DNA of 5,300 bases, from the NCBI GenBank assembly GCA_945888565.1, contig CAMDAL010000286.1, forward strand, positions 1-5,300, in the 5' to 3' direction. The translations under genes and the position numbers were made by a program. The number at the start of each line of letters is the position of its first letter. The first letter of the stretch is position 1. This stretch comes from Devosia equisanguinis (lineage in GTDB: Bacteria > Pseudomonadota > Alphaproteobacteria > Rhizobiales > Devosiaceae). The notes beneath the pieces are model-generated. The model saw nothing but the letters and a program-made list of their open reading frames with translations. It had not been told where the DNA came from and did not search any database. Positions 1-5,300 of this stretch are shown here, in pieces.

Positions 1-498
1 GAGGTAGGTGATGGTGAGGCCCCAGAAGCTCAGCAGGTTGAAGCCCGACCGGTAGAGGTCGATGCCGAACACGGTCTTGAGGATCACCGTCACGAGGCCA
101 AGGCGCCCGAGCGTCGAGAGGAAGGCAAAGGCGAGCGGAATGCCGGCGAAGTTGGAGGCGACGCCCGAGAAGGTCATCACCGTCGAGCGGATCGATTCCG
201 GCAGTTTGCCGCGAATGATGGCGAGCGCGATGATTAGTCCGACAACGGCGCCGATGGCGGCCGATGCGGCGGAGATTCGCAGTGAAATCGAGAAGGAGCT
301 GACAATCTGCGGCTGGCTCAGATCGACGATGTTCTGCAGCGTGAAGCCGCCGTCGGCACCGATGAACGCCTGAACGACGAGGCCGAGGGTCGGCAGGATC
401 AGGAACAGGATCGCGAAAGCGACGAACGGCGCAACGCCGAGCAGCGCCGTCAGCGTGCCGCCAGACAGGCCGGAGCGAACGCGCCGCCAAAACGGCAT
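1..498 (-). CDS. ABC transporter inner-membrane permease (partial, C-terminal part off the left edge)
   Basis: This is the N-terminal 166 residues of a binding-protein-dependent importer permease; the open frame continues past base 1. From the ATG at 498 the protein begins MPFWRRVRSG. A basic N-terminus is followed by a first hydrophobic segment at about residues 18-43, a second at about 75-93 and a third at about 107-128, with a fourth starting at the window edge. The arrangement resembles the PotB/AfuB class of permeases (polyamine, ferric iron, phosphonate). The cytoplasmic EAA loop that contacts the ATPase would lie outside the window. It follows the substrate-binding protein gene in the same direction, so the two should form one operon. 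The start is uncertain: no good Shine-Dalgarno precedes the ATG at 498, and GTG at 528 and TTG at 543 are in-frame alternatives, closer to the upstream stop. The family is fairly sure; the substrate is not. Confidence 0.87.
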   Translation of the reverse strand, partial: MPFWRRVRSGLSGGTLTALLGVAPFVAFAILFLILPTLGLVVQAFIGADGGFTLQNIVDLSQPQIVSSFSISLRISAASAAIGAVVGLIIALAIIRGKLPESIRSTVMTFSGVASNFAGIPLAFAFLSTLGRLGLVTVILKTVFGIDLYRSGFNLLSFWGLTITYL

Positions 499-526
499 GG
501 CCGGCCCGGTTTGCACCGGGTCGGCC
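499..526 (-). promoter_or_regulatory. Intercistronic hairpin with GCAA tetraloop between binding-protein and permease genes
   Basis: Read on the minus strand, GGCCG, a mismatched A, then CCCGGT pair with ACCGGG, C, CGGCC around a four-base GCAA loop of the GNRA type. This gives eleven pairs and one A-C mismatch. It ends at the base next to the ATG at 498. No T-run follows, so a simple terminator is unlikely. In other binding-protein transporter operons, structures in this position protect the upstream message or lower permease expression; that role here is inferred. If the permease starts at 528 or 543 the same bases are coding. Confidence 0.6.
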
Positions 527-547
527 ACTGTAGCTTGGATCAAGCCG

Positions 548-1657
548 TTATTCGGCAACGTTGGCCCCAACGACTGCGTCCCACTGGCCGGTGATCACGG
601 CCTTGGCGGCGTTCTGTTCGGCGATCGAGGGGAACACGGCCTTGGCGTAGTTCTCGGCGGGCGGCAGGGCGTCGAGCAGATCCTGCGGGATCTTGCCCTG
701 CTCGGCGAGCGCGTTGAAGCGGATCGGGTGGCAGTAGCCCTTCAGCCAGCCGAGCTGGCCTTCGTCGGAGTAGAGGTATTCCATCCAGAGCTTGGCGGCG
801 TTCGGATGCGGCGCGTAGGCGCTGATGGCCTGCACGTACACACCGGCGACGACACTGTCGGTCGGCACAACGACTTCGGCGGCGGGGTTGCCCGCGAAGC
901 CATCACGCCAGGCGAGGACGTTGTAGTCCCAGGCGACGACGATCGGCGTCGTGCCCTGAGCGACGGACGCCGCCTTGCCGATCACGGGCACGAAGTTGCC
1001 CTTGGCGTTCAGGTCCTTGAAGAAGGCGAGGCCGGCATTGGCAGCCGACTCGGCATCGGTGCCGCCATTGGCGAGACCGGCGCCGTAAACGCCCTGGATG
1101 GCCTGGTTCGAGGCGCGCGGATCACCGGCGAGGGCGACCGAGTTGGCGTACTCGGGCTTCTGCAGGTCGGCCCAGCTGGTGGGGACGGTCGAAACCAGAT
1201 CGGTGTTCACGAGGAACGACAGCACGCCGTAATAGTCGCCGTACCAGAAGCCTTCTTCGTCCTTGGCCTCGGCCGGGATTTCGTCCCAGGTCGAAACCTT
1301 GTAGGCCTGCAGCAGGCCCTCTTCCTTGGCCTGCGGGCCGAAGCTCAGGCCGATGTCGAGCACGTCGGGCGCCTGCGGACCGGTATTGTCCTTGTTGGCG
1401 CGCACGGCCTCGAGCTCGTCGGCGGAGCCGGCGTCGGGGTTCAGCTCGTTGACGGTGATGCCCGGATACTTCGCCTTGAAGCCGGCGATGACTTCGCCAT
1501 AGCCGCACCAGTTGTGGGGCAGGGCGATGGTGGTCAGCATGCCTTCGGCCTTGGCTGCCTCGTAGAGGGCGGCGAGGTCGGTCTGCGCCATCGAGGCGGT
1601 CGAAGCGAGCATCGCGACGACGGACACCGAGGCGGCAAACGCGTTCTTCATGATCAT
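548..1657 (-). CDS. ABC transporter periplasmic substrate-binding protein (Fe3+/polyamine/phosphonate type)
   Basis: This 369-residue protein should capture a small ligand in the periplasm and deliver it to the permease encoded directly downstream. Residues 1-24 form a signal peptide with a likely cut after SMA before QTD. The mature part has the two-lobed type-II binding-protein pattern: an early strand with LPHNWCGYGEV (about 46-56), APDVLDIG (96-103), a YGDYYGVLSFLVNTDLV stretch (139-155), a hinge-like PIVVAWDYN (238-246), and a C-terminal HPNAAKLWMEYLYSDEGQ (284-301), typical of AfuA/SBP_bac_6-like proteins. Ferric-binding relatives use paired tyrosines; YY at 142-143 is present but cannot be assigned as ligand residues. 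The mature protein has only two cysteines, 51 and 309. The ATG at 1657 is preceded by AGGGAGA at 1663-1669, good spacing; ATG at 1651 is less well placed. A Pho box upstream suggests phosphate-starvation control. The substrate could be a phosphonate or phosphate ester, ferric iron, or a polyamine. Confidence 0.9.
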   Translation of the reverse strand: MIMKNAFAASVSVVAMLASTASMAQTDLAALYEAAKAEGMLTTIALPHNWCGYGEVIAGFKAKYPGITVNELNPDAGSADELEAVRANKDNTGPQAPDVLDIGLSFGPQAKEEGLLQAYKVSTWDEIPAEAKDEEGFWYGDYYGVLSFLVNTDLVSTVPTSWADLQKPEYANSVALAGDPRASNQAIQGVYGAGLANGGTDAESAANAGLAFFKDLNAKGNFVPVIGKAASVAQGTTPIVVAWDYNVLAWRDGFAGNPAAEVVVPTDSVVAGVYVQAISAYAPHPNAAKLWMEYLYSDEGQLGWLKGYCHPIRFNALAEQGKIPQDLLDALPPAENYAKAVFPSIAEQNAAKAVITGQWDAVVGANVAE

Positions 1658-1730
1658 TTGCGTCTCCCTGGAGATTTAGGCTTCTGTCCCGCCTTGCGGA
1701 GGCCCCAAAGCCGCGCTCCACCTAGTTCGG

Positions 1731-1752
1731 CCATGTGACAGGCACATGACAG
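1731..1752 (-). promoter_or_regulatory. Pho box (PhoB binding site) upstream of the ABC importer operon
   Basis: On the minus strand CTGTCAT (1752-1746) is followed, exactly 11 bases later, by CTGTCAC (1741-1735). The consensus Pho box is two CTGTCAT-like heptamers with 11-base periodicity, so the match is one base short of perfect. It points towards the binding-protein gene, with its near end 73 bases before the ATG at 1657, a normal position for an activator site. The spacer is GTGC, less AT-rich than usual. No convincing -10 hexamer is seen about 10 bases downstream. PhoB activation under phosphate limitation is inferred from the motif. Confidence 0.7.
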
Positions 1753-1844
1753 CCCCGGCGCCGGTCCCACGGGCGACGAGGCTGAAAGCGGCGCAGGCGC
1801 GCGGCTTTGCCGGGTGTTGCGGCTGTGTCAGGCTCCCCAAGCCG

Positions 1845-1862
1845 ATTGTGACAATTGTGACA
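1845..1862. repeat. Tandem 9-base repeat ATTGTGACA x2, possible operator
   Basis: Two exact head-to-tail copies of ATTGTGACA lie at 1845-1853 and 1854-1862. The 16 bases TGTGACAATTGTGACA are also an imperfect palindrome centred on CAATTG, with only two opposing positions failing to match, so a dimeric regulator could bind. The octamer TGTGACAG at 1856-1863 also occurs in the Pho box at 1734-1741. The 9-base period does not fit a standard Pho box. The regulator is unknown. Confidence 0.45.
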
Positions 1863-1906
1863 GTGCCCGGTTTGACATCGGGAGTCGAGATGGGCGGTTG
1901 GCGGAG

Positions 1907-1923
1907 TTTAGACCGGTTCCAGA
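1907..1923 (+). promoter_or_regulatory. Irr-box / ICE-like motif upstream of the imelysin operon
   Basis: TTTAGACCGGTTCCAGA agrees with the Irr-type iron control element of alphaproteobacteria (TTTAGAA, three free bases, TTCTAAA) at 11 of 14 fixed positions. The left half is almost intact and the right half is degraded. It lies 88 bases before the imelysin start; GATATT at 1931-1936 is a possible -10 just downstream. Irr acts under low iron, so this would fit an iron-acquisition operon. The consensus is recalled from the literature and the match is imperfect. Confidence 0.35.
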
Positions 1924-1963
1924 CTGTGTCGATATTTCTTGATGCTGGTTCTCCACTTTGATA

Positions 1964-1982
1964 GGCCGCCGACATTGCGGCC
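1964..1982 (+). promoter_or_regulatory. Small hairpin in the imelysin leader
   Basis: GGCCGC at 1964-1969 pairs exactly with GCGGCC at 1977-1982 around a seven-base loop, about 30 bases before the imelysin start codon and 14 bases before its Shine-Dalgarno. A GGCCGGCC block at 1989-1996 could compete for pairing. No role is known; in GC-rich DNA such short stems can arise by chance. Confidence 0.3.
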
Positions 1983-1996
1983 CTCATCGGCCGGCC

Positions 1997-2002
1997 GGGA
2001 GA
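1997..2002 (+). promoter_or_regulatory. Ribosome-binding site that sets the imelysin start
   Basis: GGGAGA lies nine bases before the ATG at 2012. It selects this start over the ATG at 1958, which has no ribosome-binding site and would place 18 non-signal-like residues before the signal peptide. Confidence 0.7.
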
Positions 2003-2011
2003 TCTCCAGAT

Positions 2012-3265
2012 ATGAAGACGATCAGCACACTGGCCCTCATTGCAGGGATGGCGGCAGCCGGCGTCGGCGCGGCTTTCGCACAGGAGCCGACGAGCGACGA
2101 TATCCTCAAGACCTACGCCGACATTGCGCTCGCCGGCTACGAGGACGCGCTGACGACCGCCAGGGCGCTCGACGCGGCGACCGATGCACTGATCGCCAGC
2201 CCGTCGGATGATACGCTGGCGGCGGCGCGCGCCGCGTGGATCGCCTCACGGCCGAGCTACCAGCAGACCGAGGCGTTCCGCTTCGGCAATGCCATCGTCG
2301 ATGCGTGGGAGGGCAAGGTGAACGCCTGGCCGCTCGACGAGGGTCTGATCGACTATGTCGACGCGAGCTACGGTGCCGAGAGCGACGCCAACGGGCTCTA
2401 CACCGCCAACGTGATCGCCAACGCGAAGATCAGCATCGACGGGCAGGAGGTCGACGCGACCGAGATCACCCCGGAGTTCCTCGCCAGCACGCTGCAGGAA
2501 GCGGGTGGCATCGAGAGCAACGTGGCGACCGGGTATCACGCCGTCGAGTTCCTGCTGTGGGGGCAAGACCTGAACGGCACGGGGCCGGGGGCCGGGCAGC
2601 GGCCGTTCACCGACTATTCGACCGAGGCGAATGCCGCGCGGCGGGCACAGTATCTCGATGCGGCGACCGACCTGCTGGTGACCGACCTCGAGGAGATGGT
2701 GGCGCCCTGGGCCGAGGGCGGGGAGGCGCGGACGGCGCTGGCCGAAACCGGGCTTTCGACGATCCTCACCGGCATGGGCTCGCTGTCGTTCGGCGAACTG
2801 GCGGGCGAGCGGATGAAGCTCGGCCTGCTGCTGCATGACCCGGAAGAGGAGCACGACTGCTTCTCGGACAACACCCACGCCTCGCACCTCAATGACGGCA
2901 TCGGCATCCGCAACGTCTACCTGGGCCGGTATGTGCGGGTGGATGGGTCGGTGGTGGAAGGCCCGTCGATCTCGGCGCTGCTCGCGGCCAGGGACGCGGC
3001 GCTTGATGCGGAAATCCGGTCGCAGCTCGACGACTCGGTGGCCAAGCTGCAGGCGATTGCCGACCGGGCGGCTGGCGGCGAGGCCTATGACCAGCAGATC
3101 GGCGAGGGCAATGCCGAAGGCAACGCCACGGTGCAGGCCGCGATCGACGCTCTGATTGCACAGACGCGCGGTGTGGAGCGGGCGGTGGCGCTGCTCGACC
3201 TCGGCGATGCGGTGACGATCGAACAATCCGACAGCCTGACCAACCCGGACGCGGTGTTCGAGTAA
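2012..3265 (+). CDS. Imelysin / IrpA-like periplasmic iron-related protein (M75 family)
   Basis: This 417-residue protein starts with a signal peptide, MKTISTLALIAGMAAAGVGAAFA, probably cut after residue 23 before QEP. The rest is an imelysin domain. The family signature GxHxxE is present as GYHAVE, with H176 and E179 as the putative metal ligands. Other family blocks are SYQQTEAFRFGNAIVDAWEG near residues 88-107, SFGELAGERMKLGLLLHDPE (about 259-278) and EEHDCFSDNTHASH (279-292), followed by GIRNVYLGRYVR. Length is normal for the IrpA/IcmP type. Structures of relatives show two helical bundles; despite the peptidase label (M75), protease activity is doubtful and a role in iron uptake is favoured, as for IrpA of cyanobacteria. 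It has no cupredoxin domain and no EfeU or EfeB neighbour, so it is not EfeO. It heads an operon with a DUF1111 cytochrome and a second imelysin, and an Irr-like motif lies upstream, both consistent with iron control. Confidence 0.93.
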   Translation: MKTISTLALIAGMAAAGVGAAFAQEPTSDDILKTYADIALAGYEDALTTARALDAATDALIASPSDDTLAAARAAWIASRPSYQQTEAFRFGNAIVDAWEGKVNAWPLDEGLIDYVDASYGAESDANGLYTANVIANAKISIDGQEVDATEITPEFLASTLQEAGGIESNVATGYHAVEFLLWGQDLNGTGPGAGQRPFTDYSTEANAARRAQYLDAATDLLVTDLEEMVAPWAEGGEARTALAETGLSTILTGMGSLSFGELAGERMKLGLLLHDPEEEHDCFSDNTHASHLNDGIGIRNVYLGRYVRVDGSVVEGPSISALLAARDAALDAEIRSQLDDSVAKLQAIADRAAGGEAYDQQIGEGNAEGNATVQAAIDALIAQTRGVERAVALLDLGDAVTIEQSDSLTNPDAVFE

Positions 3266-3290
3266 GCCCAGGTTTTCCAGAGCTTTGTGC

Positions 3291-3320
3291 GTGCCGCGGG
3301 CTTGAAAGAATCCGCGGCGC
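3291..3320 (+). terminator. Hairpin after the imelysin gene, possible attenuator or processing site
   Basis: GCCGCGG at 3293-3299 pairs exactly with CCGCGGC at 3312-3318. Adding wobble pairs and the outer G-C gives ten pairs around the loop CTTGAAAGAA. Only a weak pyrimidine stretch (TCTTTCC) follows, not a proper T-run, so complete termination is unlikely. It sits 25 bases after the imelysin stop and inside the presumed operon, so partial termination or message protection is more plausible. Confidence 0.45.
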
Positions 3321-3330
3321 CGTCTTTCCT

Positions 3331-3345
3331 CCCGGCGTGGCCGGG
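3331..3345 (+). terminator. Second short hairpin in the imelysin-DUF1111 gap
   Basis: CCCGGC (3331-3336) and GCCGGG (3340-3345) form a perfect six-pair stem with a three-base GTG loop, followed by CATTTG. It is 20 bases before the DUF1111 start, so it may affect ribosome access or act with the preceding hairpin. No T-run follows, so a terminator role is only one possibility. Confidence 0.35.
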
Positions 3346-3365
3346 CATTTGCCTAGAGTGCTGAC

Positions 3366-4877
3366 ATGCACATGCGCTTGACCGCGATCCTGGCCATAAC
3401 GCTTCTCGCGGGTCTCGCCTTCGGCAATGAAGGCGGGACCCGTTCCGACCTCACGCCGGACGACCTGGCTCGGGTGAAGCGGGTCACCGCGCCGACGACC
3501 GATTTCAGCAAGCCCGAGAGTTTCGAGCAGTTGCCCGGCGGCAAGGCCACGGTGAAGAAGCGCATCAACGGCGACATCTTCTCGTTCTCGTCGGCAAACC
3601 TGAGTTTCGAGCAGGAAGAGCAGTTCAAGCTCGGCAACGCGCTGTTCCGCAAGCTGTGGGTCTCCTCGCCGTCATCGACGCAGGCGTCGGATGGGCTGGG
3701 GCCGCTGTTCAATGCGCGCGGCTGCCAGAACTGCCACCTCAAGGATGGGCGCGGGCACACGCCGTCGGGCGCGGACGACGATGCGGTGTCGATGTTCCTG
3801 CGGCTCTCGGTGCCGGCGCATACGGACGCCGAGATGCAGGCGCTGGCGGACGGTTCCGCGAAGGTGATCCCCGAGCCGACCTATGGCGGGCAGTTGCAGG
3901 ACTTTGCTGTGCCGGGGCTACAGGCTGAAGGCCGGATGGTGATCGACTACACCGACGTGCCGGTGACGCTGGGCGATGGCACGGTTGTGACGCTGCGCCG
4001 GCCAAGTTACTCGGTGGCCGATCTCGGGTACGGACCGATGGCGCCCAATGTGATGCTGTCGCCGCGCGTGACGCCGCAGATGATCGGTCTGGGGCTGATC
4101 GAGCAGATACCGGTCGAGGACATTCTGGCGCATGCCGATCCGGACGACGCGGACGGGGATGGCGTATCGGGGCGGCCGAACCGCGTGCGCGATCCGGTGA
4201 CGGGCGAAATCGCGCTCGGGCGGTTTGGCTGGAAGGCCGGGGCGGCGTCGATCCGGGCGCAATCGGCGGATGCATTCGCGGGCGATCTTGGAATCTCGAC
4301 GCCGCTGGTGATGCGGCCGCATGGCGACTGCATGGCGGCGCAGGCCGAGTGCCTGGCACTGCCGACCGGCGAGCAGGAGCGGCTTGGGCCATCCGAGGCG
4401 CCTGATCCGGTGCTCGACCTCGTGACCTTCTATTCGCAGGATCTCGGCGTGCCGCAGCGGCGGCGTGCGGGCGATCCGACGGTGCTGGCCGGCAAGGCAG
4501 CGTTCTACGGCGCCGGTTGCGCCTCGTGCCATGTGCCGAAATTCGTGACGTCGCGGGCGGGGGATAACCCGGCGCTTCGCTTCCAGCTGATCTGGCCGTA
4601 CTCGGATTTCCTGCTGCACGACATGGGCGAGGGGCTGGCTGACCATCGGCCGGAAGGGCAGGCCGATGGCTTTGAGTGGCGGACGGCGCCGCTCTGGGGG
4701 ATCGGGCTGACCGAAACGGTGTCGGGGCACACCGAGTTTTTGCATGATGGGCGGGCGCGCAACCTGACCGAGGTGATCCTGTGGCATGGCGGCGAGGCGC
4801 AGGCGGCGCGCGATGCGTTCGCGGCGATGCCGCAGCCGGAGCGCGAGGCGCTGCTGAAGTTCGTGGAGTCGCTGTGA
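3366..4877 (+). CDS. Di-heme c-type cytochrome, DUF1111 (di-heme oxidoreductase, putative peroxidase) family
   Basis: This 503-residue protein is predicted to be periplasmic: a signal peptide MHMRLTAILAITLLAGLAFG is followed by NEG. It has two covalent heme motifs, CQNCH at residues 120-124 in the block GLGPLFNARGCQNCHLKDGR, and CASCH at 385-389 in GAGCASCHVPKF. Between them is a DPDDADGDGVSGRPNRV stretch (258-274) resembling an acidic calcium-type loop, then LGRFGWKA. The C-terminus has HTEFLHDGRARNLTEVILWH and GGEA, characteristic of the family. Relatives are distantly related to di-heme cytochrome c peroxidases and are often misnamed thiol oxidoreductases; the true substrate is not established. 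Between two imelysin genes, a redox role on iron during uptake is a reasonable inference. The start at 3366 has only a weak purine stretch upstream (AGAG at 3355-3358); ATG at 3372 is an alternative that shortens the signal peptide by two residues. The stop overlaps the next gene. Confidence 0.93.
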   Translation: MHMRLTAILAITLLAGLAFGNEGGTRSDLTPDDLARVKRVTAPTTDFSKPESFEQLPGGKATVKKRINGDIFSFSSANLSFEQEEQFKLGNALFRKLWVSSPSSTQASDGLGPLFNARGCQNCHLKDGRGHTPSGADDDAVSMFLRLSVPAHTDAEMQALADGSAKVIPEPTYGGQLQDFAVPGLQAEGRMVIDYTDVPVTLGDGTVVTLRRPSYSVADLGYGPMAPNVMLSPRVTPQMIGLGLIEQIPVEDILAHADPDDADGDGVSGRPNRVRDPVTGEIALGRFGWKAGAASIRAQSADAFAGDLGISTPLVMRPHGDCMAAQAECLALPTGEQERLGPSEAPDPVLDLVTFYSQDLGVPQRRRAGDPTVLAGKAAFYGAGCASCHVPKFVTSRAGDNPALRFQLIWPYSDFLLHDMGEGLADHRPEGQADGFEWRTAPLWGIGLTETVSGHTEFLHDGRARNLTEVILWHGGEAQAARDAFAAMPQPEREALLKFVESL

Positions 4878-5300
4878 TGCGGGTTTGGCTGGCACTGCTG
4901 ATCGGGTTGCTGGCGACGCCGGCCTTCGCGCAGCTTCATCCAACGGCGCGTACGGTGATCACGCAGGCGGTCGAGGAGGTGATCCGGCCGGGGTTTGCCG
5001 GGTTCGCGGCGGAGACGGAGCGGCTGGCGGCGAGGCAGGCGGAGCTTTGCGCCGGGCCTTCGGCGGATGCCCTTGCGGTGGTGCGCGGACAGTTCGGTGC
5101 GGTGGTGCAGGCGTGGTCAGGGATCGAAGTGTACCGATTCGGGCCGCTGATGACGGACAACCGCACCGAGCGCATCCTGTTCTGGCCCGATCGCAAGGGC
5201 ATCGCGCTGAGGCAGGTGCAGTCGATTCTTGCGACCGAGGACGAGACGGCGACCGATCCGGCGAGGCTGTACGGCAAGAGCGTCGCGGTGCAGGGGCTGG
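4877..5300 (+). CDS. Second imelysin-family (M75) protein, partial at the right edge
   Basis: The ATG at 4877 shares one base with the TGA of the DUF1111 gene (TGATG), a classic sign of translational coupling. The first 141 codons are in the window. Residues 1-18, MRVWLALLIGLLATPAFA, are a signal peptide cut before QLHP. The sequence then carries the blocks QAWSGIEVYRFGPLMTDNR, RILFWPDRKGIALRQVQ and KSVAVQGL, typical of the shorter second imelysin that accompanies DUF1111 proteins, as in the Pseudomonas aeruginosa PA4370-PA4373 region. It is clearly divergent from the first imelysin in this window, so it is not a recent duplicate. The GxHxxE-equivalent region would lie just past the window end and could not be examined. 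A DUF1513 gene is expected next, from known neighbourhoods. A role in periplasmic iron handling is inferred. Confidence 0.88.
   Translation, partial: MRVWLALLIGLLATPAFAQLHPTARTVITQAVEEVIRPGFAGFAAETERLAARQAELCAGPSADALAVVRGQFGAVVQAWSGIEVYRFGPLMTDNRTERILFWPDRKGIALRQVQSILATEDETATDPARLYGKSVAVQGL

Larger units (their letters stand above)
1658..2011. other. Divergent intergenic control region between the importer operon and the imelysin operon
   Basis: These 354 bases separate two outward-reading genes and must hold promoters for both. From left to right it contains the ribosome-binding site of the binding-protein gene (1663-1669), a Pho box (1731-1752), a GC-rich stretch without obvious signals (about 1753-1840), a tandem 9-base repeat (1845-1862), a TTGACA with no fitting -10 (1872-1877), an Irr/ICE-like motif (1907-1923), a leader hairpin (1964-1982) and the imelysin ribosome-binding site (1997-2002). 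Short open frames here lack ribosome-binding sites and recognisable products, so no gene is called. Confidence 0.75.

Noticed and set aside
455..1738. Long plus-strand open frame of 427 codons
   Set aside because: It is antisense to the binding-protein gene, has no recognisable domain or signal, and reflects GC-rich third positions of the real minus-strand gene.
1841..1863. CRP/FNR-type site at the TGTGA repeats
   Set aside because: CRP/FNR sites need inverted TGTGA and TCACA halves; here the halves are direct repeats with a 9-base period.
1872..1877. TTGACA as a -35 element for the imelysin operon
   Set aside because: The hexamer 17 bases downstream is CGGTTG, which does not resemble a -10 box.
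1746..1961. 71-codon plus-strand open frame in the intergenic region
   Set aside because: It starts inside the Pho box, has no ribosome-binding site, and its product has no recognisable features.
1958..2011. Upstream ATG start for the imelysin gene
   Set aside because: No ribosome-binding site, and it would bury the signal peptide behind 18 residues; the ATG at 2012 has GGGAGA nine bases upstream.
2246..3226. Minus-strand 326-codon open frame opposite the imelysin gene
   Set aside because: Arginine/proline/histidine-rich low-information protein, typical of an antisense shadow; the plus strand encodes a clear imelysin.
2012..3265. Assignment as EfeO of an EfeUOB ferrous importer
   Set aside because: No N-terminal cupredoxin domain and no permease or Dyp-peroxidase neighbour; the DUF1111 and second imelysin context fits the IrpA-type operon.
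3918..4943. Minus-strand 341-codon open frame opposite the DUF1111 gene
   Set aside because: Arginine-rich shadow of the cytochrome gene, with no family resemblance.

Overview
The window looks like chromosomal DNA of a GC-rich alphaproteobacterium, most likely from the Hyphomicrobiales (Rhizobiales) or a nearby order. This rests on strong G/C bias at third codon positions, the style of the proteins, and candidate PhoB and Irr-type regulatory motifs. It is an inference from composition and gene content, not a taxonomic placement.

The layout is two divergently transcribed operons that share a 354-base control region (1658-2011). To the left, on the minus strand, is an ABC importer: a periplasmic substrate-binding protein (548-1657) followed by an inner-membrane permease that runs off the left edge (1-498). 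A strong hairpin with a GCAA loop lies between them. To the right, on the plus strand, is an imelysin/IrpA-like lipoprotein-class or periplasmic M75 protein (2012-3265), a di-heme c-type cytochrome of the DUF1111 family (3366-4877), and a second, distinct imelysin-family protein overlapping it by one base and cut by the right edge (4877-5300).

The right-hand set matches the known imelysin / DUF1111 / imelysin (usually followed by DUF1513) neighbourhood that is linked to iron acquisition in other proteobacteria. All three products carry signal peptides, so they should act together in the periplasm or at the outer membrane. The precise chemistry is not established. The left-hand importer belongs to the Fe3+/polyamine/phosphonate-type (AfuA/PotD-like) class. 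Its substrate cannot be read from sequence alone, but a near-perfect Pho box lies just upstream of it, which favours a phosphorus-related ligand or phosphate-starvation control of an iron importer.

The shared intergenic region is the most information-rich part: a Pho box oriented towards the importer, a tandem 9-base repeat, an Irr/ICE-like palindrome upstream of the imelysin gene, and a leader hairpin close to the imelysin start. Together these suggest a junction of phosphate and iron regulation. No RNA genes, insertion sequences, CRISPR arrays or prophage features were seen.
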